A DNA stretch of 64,000 nucleotides. Source: Chryseobacterium daecheongense. Lineage in GTDB: Bacteria; Bacteroidota; Bacteroidia; Flavobacteriales; Weeksellaceae. This document shows positions 1 through 8,811 of this stretch, one piece after another (within the stretch, counting starts at the first letter, position 1; each line of letters begins with the position of its first letter). Below the pieces are notes generated by a model. That model saw nothing but the letters and a program-made list of their open reading frames with translations. It had not been told where the DNA came from and did no database searches. Made by a program: the position numbers and the translations under genes. The stretch is taken from the NCBI GenBank assembly GCA_027920525.1, contig CP115858.1, positions 3,100,001-3,164,000 on the forward strand, written 5' to 3'.

Positions 1-801
1 GTAGCGGCGATGAATGCTACTCCTACACAGATTTTAGTTTCTCTTGCCGTTTCCAACCGGTTTCCTGTAGAAGCTTTAGAGGAAATCTATTCCGGTATAC
101 AGGCTGCTTGCGTGAGATATAAAGTAGATTTAATAGGAGGAGATACCACCAGTTCTAATACAGGGTTGGTAATGAGTATTACCGCTATAGGAATTGAAGA
201 TGAAGAGAATCTGGTTAAAAGAAGTGGTGCGAAGCCGAACGATTTATTGGTCGTAAGCGGAGATCTTGGAGGAGCCTATATGGGGTTACAGATTTTAGAA
301 AGAGAGCATGCCGTTTTCCTGGCAAATCCGAATATGCAGCCGGAAATGGAAGGATACGATTATATTCTGGAAAGACAATTAAAGCCAGAGGCAAGAACAG
401 ATGTTAAAACGATCCTTAAAGAGCTGGATATAAAACCAACTTCTATGATCGATATTTCTGATGGGCTTGCTTCTGAAATACTGCACCTTTCTGACCAGTC
501 AAAAGTCGGATTCAGGCTATATGAAGAGAAGATCCCTATGGATAGCCTTACGATCTCAACTGCTGATGAAATGAATTTGAATCCTGTTGTAACAGCATTA
601 AGTGGAGGTGAAGATTACGAATTATTATTTACAATCGCACCGGCAGATTTTGATAAAATAAAAAACCACCCTGATTTTACGATTATAGGACATGCTGTAG
701 ATAAGGAGGACGGGAATTTTATGGTGGCCAGAGGTTCCAACCAGTTGATATCGCTTACAGCGCAAGGCTGGGATGCTTTTTTGGGAAACCAGCAGGGATA
801 A
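1..801 (+). CDS. thiL: Thiamine-monophosphate kinase, 5' end outside window
   Basis: ThiL phosphorylates thiamine monophosphate to the diphosphate, the last step of thiamine diphosphate synthesis in the cytoplasm. The frame is open from base 1, so the true start lies upstream and only the C-terminal part (267 codons) is present. Visible family features are NATPTQILVSLAVSN near the start, the IGGDTT segment, the DISDGLASE substrate/metal segment, and SGGEDYELLF near the C-terminus. The PurM/AIR-synthase-like fold is expected from the family. It is followed directly by a strong hairpin terminator, so it ends its transcription unit. The assignment is firm; only the start is unseen. Confidence 0.93.
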   Translation, partial: VAAMNATPTQILVSLAVSNRFPVEALEEIYSGIQAACVRYKVDLIGGDTTSSNTGLVMSITAIGIEDEENLVKRSGAKPNDLLVVSGDLGGAYMGLQILEREHAVFLANPNMQPEMEGYDYILERQLKPEARTDVKTILKELDIKPTSMIDISDGLASEILHLSDQSKVGFRLYEEKIPMDSLTISTADEMNLNPVVTALSGGEDYELLFTIAPADFDKIKNHPDFTIIGHAVDKEDGNFMVARGSNQLISLTAQGWDAFLGNQQG

Positions 802-832
802 TAAAGTAATACTTAATTTTCAATATTGTTAG

Positions 833-862
833 AAGCCACAGTACTAGTACTGTGGCTTTTGT
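833..862 (+). terminator. Rho-independent terminator after thiL
   Basis: A perfect palindrome (AAGCCACAGTAC and its complement, 833-858) runs into a short T-run, about 30 bases after the thiL stop. Confidence 0.8.
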
Positions 863-1035
863 ATCGTATTGCTGCGCTGAGACTAAGCCGCATGAGATCA
901 TAAATAAGGATAGGAACAAGCGTATGGCATCTATTGGTCATGCAGTTATTTCAGGTCATCACAAGATGTACACACTTAATCAAGTATTTTTTGTTTCGCT
1001 TTTTGAATACACTCTCTTTGTGAAAATTTTACATT

Positions 1036-1944
1036 ATGAAGAAGGGTCTTTTGATTGCCTTTTATGGTTTTACTCATTTAAGTTGCCTGCTCAACGCACA
1101 ATCCGGATTATCCGGAGAATTAAAAACGGAATATATTCCTTATTCAAGTTACATCCGCCCTGAGGATAGTATGAAAACGGATTCCAAAAGTGATTTTAAA
1201 AGAATGGATATAAGCTTCAGCATTCCTCTTTCCATGAAAAAAATAAGTGAAGGAAAAATAAAATCATGGTCATTACTTGTTAATGGATCTTATGCTAAAC
1301 TGTCCCATAAGAACTATGAAACTCATTTATTTCCTGATCAGATGCTGAATGCGCAGGTTGGATTACAGCATATAAGACCTTTGGGTGGAAAATGGAGCAT
1401 GATGGTTACCGCTTCAGCCGGCGTTTATACCGACCTTGAAAATGTAAACTTTGATGATGTTTTAGGCCAGGGAGGTTTATTGTTTATAAAAAACTTTACT
1501 CCTAATCTTGCGCTTGGAGCAGGCCCTGTGCTTACTACTGCATTTGGAGTACCCATGATTATGCCTTGGATCTATTTCGATTGGAAAACGGGAAATAAAA
1601 TCAAATTCAACATCAACTTTCCTGAAGGAATGGAGGCGGGCTATCAGTTTTCAGATAAATTTGCTATCAAGGCAGTCGTTGGATTAAACGGGATGACGGT
1701 AGAAAGGAATAAAGGAGGAAAATCCACGCTGCTTGGCTATCAGCAAATTACAGCAGGGATACGGCCTGAATTACAGATCAGCAAAAATGTAAGTCTACGT
1801 CTTACCGGAGGAACTGCTCTCCTGAGGAGCTTTAGTGAAAATGACCGTAAGATCAAAAGCATATTTAAATCAAAAAAGATGGAAGATCCTCGTTTTGCTT
1901 CCACCTTTTATATGGCTGTTTCTCTTCGCTGGAATCTCCCTTAA
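1036..1944 (+). CDS. DUF6268-type outer-membrane beta-barrel protein
   Basis: 302 aa with an N-terminal signal peptide (MKKGLLIAFYGFTHLSCLLN then AQ, about residues 1-22). The rest alternates polar and hydrophobic residues with many aromatic strand ends (for example GPVLTTAFGVPMIMPWIYFD), as expected of a transmembrane beta-barrel. From memory it resembles the DUF6268 family of Bacteroidota barrels, whose function is unknown. The stop is one base from the end of the convergent LytTR regulator gene, so the two genes are tail to tail with no space for a terminator. An overlapping ORF beginning at 852 is in another frame and lacks coding character. Confidence 0.7.
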   Translation: MKKGLLIAFYGFTHLSCLLNAQSGLSGELKTEYIPYSSYIRPEDSMKTDSKSDFKRMDISFSIPLSMKKISEGKIKSWSLLVNGSYAKLSHKNYETHLFPDQMLNAQVGLQHIRPLGGKWSMMVTASAGVYTDLENVNFDDVLGQGGLLFIKNFTPNLALGAGPVLTTAFGVPMIMPWIYFDWKTGNKIKFNINFPEGMEAGYQFSDKFAIKAVVGLNGMTVERNKGGKSTLLGYQQITAGIRPELQISKNVSLRLTGGTALLRSFSENDRKIKSIFKSKKMEDPRFASTFYMAVSLRWNLP

Positions 1945-1945
1945 T

Positions 1946-2683
1946 TTATTTACTTATGAGCTTCTTATAGACTACCTGGTTAAGCAATTCTTCTTTACGG
2001 GTTCTCGAAATAGGAAGCTCTGTTTTATTAATATAAAGCCTGCCTCCTGCAATCATTTCAATATGAGTGATATTGATGAGAAATGATTTATGGATTCTAA
2101 AAAAATGCTCAGGGGATAAGGACTCCTCGATAGCTTTCATTGTCTGATGAATGACAAGTGTTTTATCTTTAAAATGCAGTTTGGTGTAGTTCTGCATGCT
2201 TTCAATATATAAAATATCTACCCAGGAAACCTTAATAAAGGTGTCGGATTGACGTACGTATAAGTAAGGATCATCCAGAGAAATATTTCTTTTGGATCTT
2301 TCAAATAAAATGAATTGCTGCTGTGCCTTATTTACTGCCTGGTAAAAACGATTAAATGCTATAGGTTTTAAAAGGTAATCTACAATCTGTAGTCTGTAGC
2401 CCTCTAAGGCATATTCTGAGTAAGCAGTTGTGAAAATACATAAGGGCGGATTCTCCAGTTGTTCCAAAAAATCAAGGCCTGTAAGATAAGGCATATTAAT
2501 ATCCAGAAAGATGAGGTCAATTTGATTCTCTTGTATTTTGTTATTAGCCTCTAATGCGGTAGCACAGGTATCCACCACTTCCAAAAAATCAATTTGATCC
2601 GCCATGTCTTTTAGATAGAATCTTGCCAAGGGTTCGTCATCTATAATCAGACATTTCATTTTGGGAATATTATTGTTTGTCAT
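1946..2683 (-). CDS. LytTR-family response regulator
   Basis: 245 aa. Residues about 8-125 are a receiver domain: acidic IDDEP pocket, phospho-acceptor in LIFLDINMPYLTG, and a conserved Lys in YLLKPI. The C-terminal about 100 residues are a LytTR DNA-binding domain (YVRQSDTFIKVSWVDILYIES, then FFRIHKSFLINI). It should bind direct-repeat promoter sites once phosphorylated by the kinase encoded immediately upstream; the two genes overlap by 14 bp and are certainly co-transcribed. Target genes cannot be told from sequence; the neighbouring barrel genes are candidates only by position. Confidence 0.92.
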   Translation of the reverse strand: MTNNNIPKMKCLIIDDEPLARFYLKDMADQIDFLEVVDTCATALEANNKIQENQIDLIFLDINMPYLTGLDFLEQLENPPLCIFTTAYSEYALEGYRLQIVDYLLKPIAFNRFYQAVNKAQQQFILFERSKRNISLDDPYLYVRQSDTFIKVSWVDILYIESMQNYTKLHFKDKTLVIHQTMKAIEESLSPEHFFRIHKSFLINITHIEMIAGGRLYINKTELPISRTRKEELLNQVVYKKLISK

Positions 2684-3734
2684 TTTCCTTAGAGAGATTT
2701 AGGATTAAAGAAATTTTGTAAACATGATTATCAGACTCCACATTGAGAGAGTATGAATCCGGGTACTGAAGGTCAAGTCTTTTCTGTACATTATTAAGCC
2801 CTATTCCATGAGCACCATCTTTACTTTTATGCACAGTTATACTGGAGTAGGAATTTTCCACATAAAAAGAAAGTTGGTTATCTTCTTCCTTACATGAAAT
2901 TAAAATATAACCTTTATGCCCCGGCAAGCGGCAAACATATTTAAAGGCATTCTCAATAAAAGGAACGAGAAGAAGGGGAGCAATAGTCGCTTTATCGGTG
3001 GAAAGTTCCCAGGTTGCTTTTACATCCAGTTCATTTCCCCAACGCAATTTTTCAACTTCTACAAGATTTTGTAGGTATTCAACATCTTTTTTTAGCAGGA
3101 CCTGATTCTGATTACAGTGATAAAGCTGATACCTCAGTATATCTGAAAACTTTAGCAATAAAAATGAAGCAAGCTCAGTATTGGTTTTCATCAAGATATG
3201 AATATGATTGAGAATATTGAAAACCAAATGGGGATTTATCTGGTCCTGTAATAGCTTAAGCTGATTTTCCAGATGGGCTTGTTGCAAAAGAATGTGATCC
3301 CTTTCAATTTTTCCGTGTTCCTGATAAAATGTTATTCCGCACGCTGTTCCATTAATAAGAAAGGATGCAGGAAGAGCTAAATAAAATCCTTTCCATAAAA
3401 TAGGGAGGTGACTTTTAAAACCAGGAGCTAGGGGTGTTCTGGAATCTACTTCTATATAAGCAAAAACAAAAGAGTAAATAAAGCTCAGTAAAAGAATCAT
3501 AATCGTTGCCTGGAGTAGGAATTTTTTCATTTTCCTCTCTTTTAAGGCTTGCGGGAGTAAGTTTTTTGTTAAAAACTGAGTGAAAATAAAGGAGCTTATT
3601 ACAATGGCTAACGTCTGGATAAGTGAATTGTATCTGCCGGAATCTGCCTGGAAATTAATCCACATGGTTATCCCGAAAATCAGCCAGAAACCAATAACAA
3701 ATAGATGTTTTCTTACGATAAAAGATTTAAGCAT
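2670..3734 (-). CDS. LytS/YehU-type sensor histidine kinase
   Basis: 354 aa. Several hydrophobic segments in the first about 130 residues form the membrane anchor. The His_kinase motif QINPHLVFNILNHIH holds the phosphorylated His, followed by an HATPase domain with an N-box (LLVPFIENAFKYV) and a G-box (HGIGLNNVQKRL). No separate extracellular sensor domain is visible, so the signal may be sensed within the membrane. It overlaps the response-regulator gene by 14 bp and forms a two-component pair with it. The specific signal is unknown. Confidence 0.9.
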   Translation of the reverse strand: MLKSFIVRKHLFVIGFWLIFGITMWINFQADSGRYNSLIQTLAIVISSFIFTQFLTKNLLPQALKERKMKKFLLQATIMILLLSFIYSFVFAYIEVDSRTPLAPGFKSHLPILWKGFYLALPASFLINGTACGITFYQEHGKIERDHILLQQAHLENQLKLLQDQINPHLVFNILNHIHILMKTNTELASFLLLKFSDILRYQLYHCNQNQVLLKKDVEYLQNLVEVEKLRWGNELDVKATWELSTDKATIAPLLLVPFIENAFKYVCRLPGHKGYILISCKEEDNQLSFYVENSYSSITVHKSKDGAHGIGLNNVQKRLDLQYPDSYSLNVESDNHVYKISLILNLSKENDKQ

Positions 3735-3753
3735 ATTTTGATAGGGTAAAAAA

Positions 3754-3782
3754 TTAGAAACTGCAGGAAATGCAGTTTCTAA
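3754..3782 (-). terminator. Hairpin terminator after outer-membrane barrel gene
   Basis: TTAGAAACTGCA, a GGAAA loop, then TGCAGTTTCTAA form a 12-bp stem between the 3804-4400 gene and the kinase gene. It would end leftward transcription from the barrel gene, though the flanking T-run is weak. Confidence 0.6.
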
Positions 3783-3803
3783 TGGTAAAGATAATTTAAG
3801 TTT

Positions 3804-4400
3804 TTAGAACAGGAAGTATCCGATTCCAAGCGAGAAGCTGTGAGGTTTGGATTTAAATTCTTTGCTGATGCTGGTGAGTCCTGTTTCGTACCTCAGATCA
3901 ACGGTGAAGTTTTTATAATCCACACCAATTCCACCGGTAATACCAATATTGGATTTATCGAATTTTTTTAAACCTTCGCGCAGTGCTTTTGAGGTAGAAA
4001 TATTATCATTAAATCCATAACTGTAAACTCCTCCGGCAAAAGCTCGGACATTAAAATCTTTGGAACTTACGATCTTATAACCTGCTACAACAGGGATATC
4101 GATTGAATTCCATTTCAATTGCGAAGAACTTCCATCTTTTAAGTCATATGATGTTTTTCTTTTGTTGAATATAGCTTCTCCCTGAAGGTATATCCGGTTA
4201 AAGTCTACTCTTGCCATAAGTCCCGCCTGATATCCCATTCCATATTTTCCGCTCAGGTCAGAAGAGGCAGAAGATGTTTTAGTGAAATTTGTACCGGCTT
4301 TAACTCCAATATGAACGATTGGTGTTTGTTGTGCGTTGGCTTCTACTGAGCAGGTAATACAAAGCAATAAAGAGCTTACTGCTAAAAAACGTTGTTTCAT
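3804..4400 (-). CDS. Outer-membrane beta-barrel protein (PorT-like)
   Basis: 198 aa with a Sec signal peptide (about residues 1-23, ending SVEANA before QQTP). The mature part begins HIGVKAGTNFTK and contains repeated amphipathic strands such as YGMGYQAGLMARVDF, the usual pattern of Bacteroidota small eight-strand barrels. It ends SLGIGYFLF with a terminal Phe, typical of BAM-assembled outer-membrane proteins. It appears monocistronic, with its own hairpin downstream. Function unknown. Confidence 0.8.
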   Translation of the reverse strand: MKQRFLAVSSLLLCITCSVEANAQQTPIVHIGVKAGTNFTKTSSASSDLSGKYGMGYQAGLMARVDFNRIYLQGEAIFNKRKTSYDLKDGSSSQLKWNSIDIPVVAGYKIVSSKDFNVRAFAGGVYSYGFNDNISTSKALREGLKKFDKSNIGITGGIGVDYKNFTVDLRYETGLTSISKEFKSKPHSFSLGIGYFLF

Positions 4401-4627
4401 AATAATAAATAGTATTAAATCTGGTGCAAAACAACAGCAGTGAGCGTGAAAATGAAATTTTATTTGATGAAGAGCATGGGTGTTTTGATAAAAGGAAGCT
4501 TTTGTATCGGGTTGAGCTCATCTTCGTTAATAGGTATTTTATGTAATCATTGATAAAATATCCTAATTGTACCATTATCTAAAAATGCCAGGCAATAACA
4601 AAAGCTATTCTTTGTGTATAAAAAAGA

Positions 4628-4647
4628 CTGCCTTAGTTTAAGGCAGC
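4628..4647 (-). terminator. Terminator after RCC1-repeat gene
   Basis: CTGCCTT / AAGGCAG stem with a short loop, flanked by AAAAAG and CTTTT. It lies about 40 bases beyond the stop of the leftward gene ending at 4687. Confidence 0.75.
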
Positions 4648-4686
4648 CTTTTAATAACTAATATCAGTTAAATGAGTATCGTCAAC

Positions 4687-6159
4687 TTACTTATCTTCAT
4701 ACACAGGAACCAAAATATTTGATCCAGACTCGTTCAGTCTTCCTAATTGTCTGTAAGCGCCTTGTCCTGCTCCGTATAGTACATTTCTTTTATTGGAAGC
4801 AGGAAGATACATATTGTTGTATCCCAGACTAACTCCGCTATATTCAAAACCATTAAGGTGAGCTGGGGTAATGCTTGTAACGGTGTTTAAGGTATTTGTA
4901 TTTCCAGTCCCAAAACGACCGTTGGTATTGAGTCCAACACCATAGATATTATTCTGGTTGGTGATAAAAGCGACACCATTATTCATTGAGAATTCTGTAA
5001 AACGTTCTCCTGATTGAAGGTTAGGAGTTAAATTTGTAGGTCCTGAATATACGCTTCCTCCTCCAAAATATAACATATAACCAAAAGCAAAGAACCTTCC
5101 CTGATCAGTGATAAATCCACCTCCATAATTGGAGTAGTCATCAACTTGTACTTTCACTACTTTTTCTCCTGAATTCAAGGTAAATTGAGAATTAAGAAGA
5201 GTAGGGGTAGTAGCGGTTCCTACATTAGTTGGAAGCCCTATTCTTCTGTACGTTGTACTATTAAGTCCCCATGTGTAAACATTTCCATCACTGGTAACTG
5301 CGATGGCTCCATAGATAAATACATCCATATCTATAACTTCCATCCCGTTAAAGAAATTAATTTTTGTAAAGGTATCGGCTTGGCCGGTTGTTGTTCCGTC
5401 ACCCAAAACACCATACCCATTATATCCTGTTACATAGAGTTGATTATCCTCCCCTAAAACAAGAGAATTGTATTGTCCGGTTCTTGCTTTTTTAGCTTTA
5501 ACACCTCCGGGAAGCGCAACTTGTCGTGGGGAAGCTACAGTAGTGGTATTTCCGGTTCCGTTCTTTCCATAGCTATTTTGTCCCCATACCCAGAGCTCGC
5601 CACTTGTGGTAATAGCCATTCCATTATATCGTCCCATAGTAAGCTCCTTACAAGAGCGGCCTAAAATAAGAGATGGGTATTTTGATCCAGCTGTTAAAGC
5701 TCCTAGCTGATTGGAAGATTGAAGTCCCATACCATAAACATAATTGTTTTTATAAGGGTCTATGTATGTTGCTGCATAGAGGTCAGCAGCAGCGACCTTA
5801 TTAGCTCTGGCTGGCTTATTACCATTATAGGTTATTTCTGTTTGGATTAAGTTTTCAACTTCTGTTTCATCTATAAGACAAGAACTCCACCCTTGGGAAT
5901 CATCTGTTGTTTTCAACCTAAGGCATCGTTTGTTATTATCATAAACAACAGTAGCTTCTACTGGAGTTGTATTGCTGTTGCTTACTGCAACATCGGTAGA
6001 GTCCACGCGAGGCATTACCAAACCCATTTGTTTGCTTGGTATGTTTTGTAAATGCAGAATTCCTTGTGGGGAGGTGGTATTTACCCCGACCTGAGCATAA
6101 GTTATGCTGGATAAAAAGATTGTTGTCACCAACAATAGTAGGTTTTTTAATTTAGTCAT
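4687..6159 (-). CDS. Secreted RCC1-repeat protein
   Basis: 490 aa. A signal peptide (about 1-22, ending ITYAQ) is followed by VGVNTTSPQGILHLQN, a segment that opens many Flavobacteriia surface proteins. Residues about 130-480 contain repeated RCC1-like units with the pattern W/YGxGxNxxGxLGxGxT, for example GELWVWGQNSYGKNGTGNTT and NIYGVGLNTNGRFGTGNTNT, predicted to form a seven-bladed propeller. In eukaryotes RCC1 is a Ran exchange factor, but bacterial secreted versions have no defined role. No T9SS C-terminal domain is evident, so the final location (periplasm or surface) is uncertain. Confidence 0.85.
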   Translation of the reverse strand: MTKLKNLLLLVTTIFLSSITYAQVGVNTTSPQGILHLQNIPSKQMGLVMPRVDSTDVAVSNSNTTPVEATVVYDNNKRCLRLKTTDDSQGWSSCLIDETEVENLIQTEITYNGNKPARANKVAAADLYAATYIDPYKNNYVYGMGLQSSNQLGALTAGSKYPSLILGRSCKELTMGRYNGMAITTSGELWVWGQNSYGKNGTGNTTTVASPRQVALPGGVKAKKARTGQYNSLVLGEDNQLYVTGYNGYGVLGDGTTTGQADTFTKINFFNGMEVIDMDVFIYGAIAVTSDGNVYTWGLNSTTYRRIGLPTNVGTATTPTLLNSQFTLNSGEKVVKVQVDDYSNYGGGFITDQGRFFAFGYMLYFGGGSVYSGPTNLTPNLQSGERFTEFSMNNGVAFITNQNNIYGVGLNTNGRFGTGNTNTLNTVTSITPAHLNGFEYSGVSLGYNNMYLPASNKRNVLYGAGQGAYRQLGRLNESGSNILVPVYEDK

Positions 6160-6870
6160 TGCTTGTGTTTTTAATTGGTTATATAATATTATTAAGAAGA
6201 ATTGTCTTCTTCTTTTTCTTTTATATTATTAAATCACAGGAGAAGGATTTTTTTTATGTCGGATTTTTACCGCAAATACATATTTTGCATTAAAAATGAG
6301 CTACTTAATTTATTTTAGTGCTAATTAACGATGCTAAAAAGAATAAGCAATTTGGTACAATCGTGGGAACTAATAAATCTATCTCCTTTTTTTTATAAAA
6401 ATTTTTTTTCAGCGCGAAAATATAAAATATATTTAAGCTAAATGACTGTAAAAAATTATCTATTTTATTGATATAAAGCGTTTTGTATTTATTGTTTCGG
6501 TGTAATTAATCAAAAAAATAAACTACAAAAGCTTTTATTGTTTATAAAACATCTAATTTTTATCAAAAACATGATTTATATCATGTCTTTTTAGTTGGTT
6601 TTGTGAAAGTAACTATTATAGGTTGTGGTGAGTCTTTTTAGTTGAAACTTATTTCGGTTTTAGTTCCATTACGAATAATTGAATTATATGCTTGTTTCTA
6701 CTTAAAAGGAATAAAGATTTATGGTAATAAAGGACTAACCAGGCGCAAACCAGCTGTCGCTAGTGAGTGCAGGATGAGTTTTCTAAAACGAAGAGCACTT
6801 GTGTTTTGATAAAGGGCTTTATGTAAATTAGTTTCCCCTCAATGATTTTATCTGATGAGTAGGCAAAAAA
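6160..6870. other. Long gene-free interval
   Basis: About 710 bases of very AT-rich DNA between the RCC1 protein start and the peptide gene terminator. I see no ORF with coding character, no tRNA and no clear repeat. It must contain the promoter of the leftward 4687-6159 gene; no unambiguous TAnnTTTG element on that strand stood out. Confidence 0.5.
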
Positions 6871-6894
6871 AATCGGAAAAGTAATTTTCCGATT
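6871..6894 (-). terminator. Terminator after the Cys-rich peptide gene
   Basis: AATCGGAAAA / TTTTCCGATT stem with a GTAA loop, eight bases beyond the stop of the 6902-7141 gene. Confidence 0.75.
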
Positions 6895-6901
6895 GATATT
6901 A

Positions 6902-7141
6902 TTAAAACGGTTCTTCTTCACAAATCATCCCTTGGGGACAGCCGCTTCCGGGATTTCCACCACTACCGGGGCTGCCGATACTTACACAGGTTCCCGGGTT
7001 ACCATCGTCCTGCATTTCACATGCCTTACCATAAGTGCATTCACAATCTGTCCAACAATATGCGGAGTCTCCGCTGCTGTGGCAGCCATTTCCTCCGCTA
7101 CCCAGAATTGTTAGCAAATCTTTTCTAAATAGTTTTTTCAT
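6902..7141 (-). CDS. Cys-rich peptide with double-glycine-type leader
   Basis: 79 aa. The N-terminus MKKLFRKDLLTILGSGG matches the leader of Bacteroidota bacteriocin-like precursors (basic, K-L-x-R-K-x-L pattern ending in a double Gly), which C39 peptidase transporters remove. The remaining about 60 residues hold eight cysteines and many Gly, Ser and Pro, an even count that would suit disulfides or another modification. No transporter, peptidase or modifying enzyme lies nearby, so maturation would have to be in trans. The gene has its own terminator. The product's activity is unknown; bacteriocin is an inference from the leader only. Confidence 0.7.
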   Translation of the reverse strand: MKKLFRKDLLTILGSGGNGCHSSGDSAYCWTDCECTYGKACEMQDDGNPGTCVSIGSPGSGGNPGSGCPQGMICEEEPF

Positions 7142-7260
7142 AATGTAATTTGATTTTTTGTAGTAATAAATATATTAAAAAAAACACCTTCACTTTAAAA
7201 TATAATTATTTATAAGTAAAATACTTACAGGCTAAATGATGTTGTTATGCTCCAAAAGCA

Positions 7261-7290
7261 AGAAACCACAACAATTGTCGTGGCTTCTCT
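7261..7290 (-). terminator. Terminator after lipoprotein gene
   Basis: Imperfect stem (AGAAACCACAAC with GTCGTGGCTTCT around an AATT centre, read on +), about 20 bases beyond the stop of the leftward gene ending at 7311. Confidence 0.65.
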
Positions 7291-7310
7291 TTTATTTAAG
7301 TGATAATATA

Positions 7311-8627
7311 TTAAAATTCGATCTCTTTGTGATATAGAGGATATTCTCTTTGGAAAAGGGGAATGGTTCCTTCATATCTTAGTGGGAAGACTCCAAATCC
7401 ATAAAACATGTCTGCCTGGATTTTTGCCTTTAGGTCAATAATCCCCTTCCTTTGTGGTATAAGCTGTACACCTAAGGCAGCAATAGTTGAGGCTCTGCCC
7501 CTTAGTCCTGAATTGGCAATAGGTACTGTTAGAAATTGTAAGCCAACAGCGCCTTTTGCTTCCAGACCTATTTCCGCAGATAACGTGCCTTCCAGAGAAG
7601 TGATGCTGAAATCAGATCTTTTTTCCAAGCTGATGTTTAGAGCCGGGTTTTTTGAAACCAGGAAATTAGCTGTCCCTCCTACATCAAGAAGGTTTACTTT
7701 TGCTTTGCCGGTCGCCCCGATTCCAAGAAAAGGACCTGCAGATATTGTAGGACTCAGTACAAGCCCGGTCGGACCTAATACGATAGGTACAATTGGAATG
7801 CTTACAAAATCTGTAGTACTTACCGTGTAACCTACTGATGCTTGAATATCCGCAGTGGACTGTAAAACAATATCATCCATGATAAAGTTTACAGAAAAGT
7901 TGGTCAGATGTCCCCATGAAAATGTAATATTGTAATCAATTTTAGGAGTTACACCGCCTTTTACATTTACGCTTGAAGCTAATCCTACCGGACCAACTTG
8001 TTGATTAATAGGAAAAGTCCTGTTAAAGTTGAAACGATTAAAAGTAACCAGTTTCTGATCACTTAGACTTTTAGCTTCTATATTGATGATTTTATTATTT
8101 AATTCCTGGGAAATAAAGCCTTCAACCGGAACATAATTTACCATCCTCCCATTAACACTGATGGGAGCTTTGCCTGAGGGATCATAAACACCACTCAACG
8201 TTCCACTATATATAAATTCTTCAAGTTTAGCGCTTGATGTCTGCACAAAATACTGATTATTTGTTTTAGTTACAGATTGTACTTTAGAAAGGATTGTCTT
8301 TACCTGATCTCCTTCTATTTTTGTTCCAACTAAAACACTCCCGGCCTGAATGTCATCAGTTTGATCGGTTGCTTTATTAAAGGTAATATTCTGATTATCC
8401 AGTTTGGAAATTGCTGATACGGATTCATCATCAAGAATAATGACATTTTTCTGTAAAGTAAGATTTCCCAGAGTTTTGAAGCCACCGGATTCTGTTTGAG
8501 GTGCTACCGGGTCCTCGTTCAAATTGTCCTGTGAACACGAAGTTAGAATTACTGCTGTGAATATAGAAAGAATTATAAGGTTAAAAAATCTTCTATAAGT
8601 TCTGAAATTGTTAAAGTTGTTTTTCAT
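7311..8627 (-). CDS. Predicted lipoprotein, unknown function
   Basis: 438 aa. A long basic N-terminus and hydrophobic stretch end in ILTSC, a lipobox with Cys near residue 32, followed by SQDN; it lacks the surface-export signal that I could recognise with certainty. The C-terminal half is rich in beta-strand patterns with small residues (GPFLGIGATGKAKVNL, GLEAKGAVGLQFL), suggesting a beta-rich, perhaps barrel or lipid-binding, fold. I do not recognise the family. It sits alone between two terminators. Confidence 0.7.
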   Translation of the reverse strand: MKNNFNNFRTYRRFFNLIILSIFTAVILTSCSQDNLNEDPVAPQTESGGFKTLGNLTLQKNVIILDDESVSAISKLDNQNITFNKATDQTDDIQAGSVLVGTKIEGDQVKTILSKVQSVTKTNNQYFVQTSSAKLEEFIYSGTLSGVYDPSGKAPISVNGRMVNYVPVEGFISQELNNKIINIEAKSLSDQKLVTFNRFNFNRTFPINQQVGPVGLASSVNVKGGVTPKIDYNITFSWGHLTNFSVNFIMDDIVLQSTADIQASVGYTVSTTDFVSIPIVPIVLGPTGLVLSPTISAGPFLGIGATGKAKVNLLDVGGTANFLVSKNPALNISLEKRSDFSITSLEGTLSAEIGLEAKGAVGLQFLTVPIANSGLRGRASTIAALGVQLIPQRKGIIDLKAKIQADMFYGFGVFPLRYEGTIPLFQREYPLYHKEIEF

Positions 8628-8760
8628 AAGCGAAAGATTTTTAGTTCTTCCAAGTTACAGATTAATTTTATTTAATCACTATGAAGAGAAGTAGAAAATA
8701 AAAAAACCGTTATGCATATAATAATTTGTTAATGAGATGATTGTGTGTGAAAAAGAAAAA

Positions 8761-8785
8761 GCCTCCGTTCAAACAGAGGCTTATT
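8761..8785 (-). terminator. Terminator after pepT
   Basis: GCCTC / GAGGC stem flanked by A- and T-rich runs, about 30 bases past the pepT stop on the leftward strand. Confidence 0.65.
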
Positions 8786-8811
8786 ATTTAATATTTAAAT
8801 CAAATGCTTTA

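Noticed and set aside
852..1163. 103-codon ORF after thiL
   Set aside because: It begins within the thiL terminator and runs into the DUF6268 gene in another frame.
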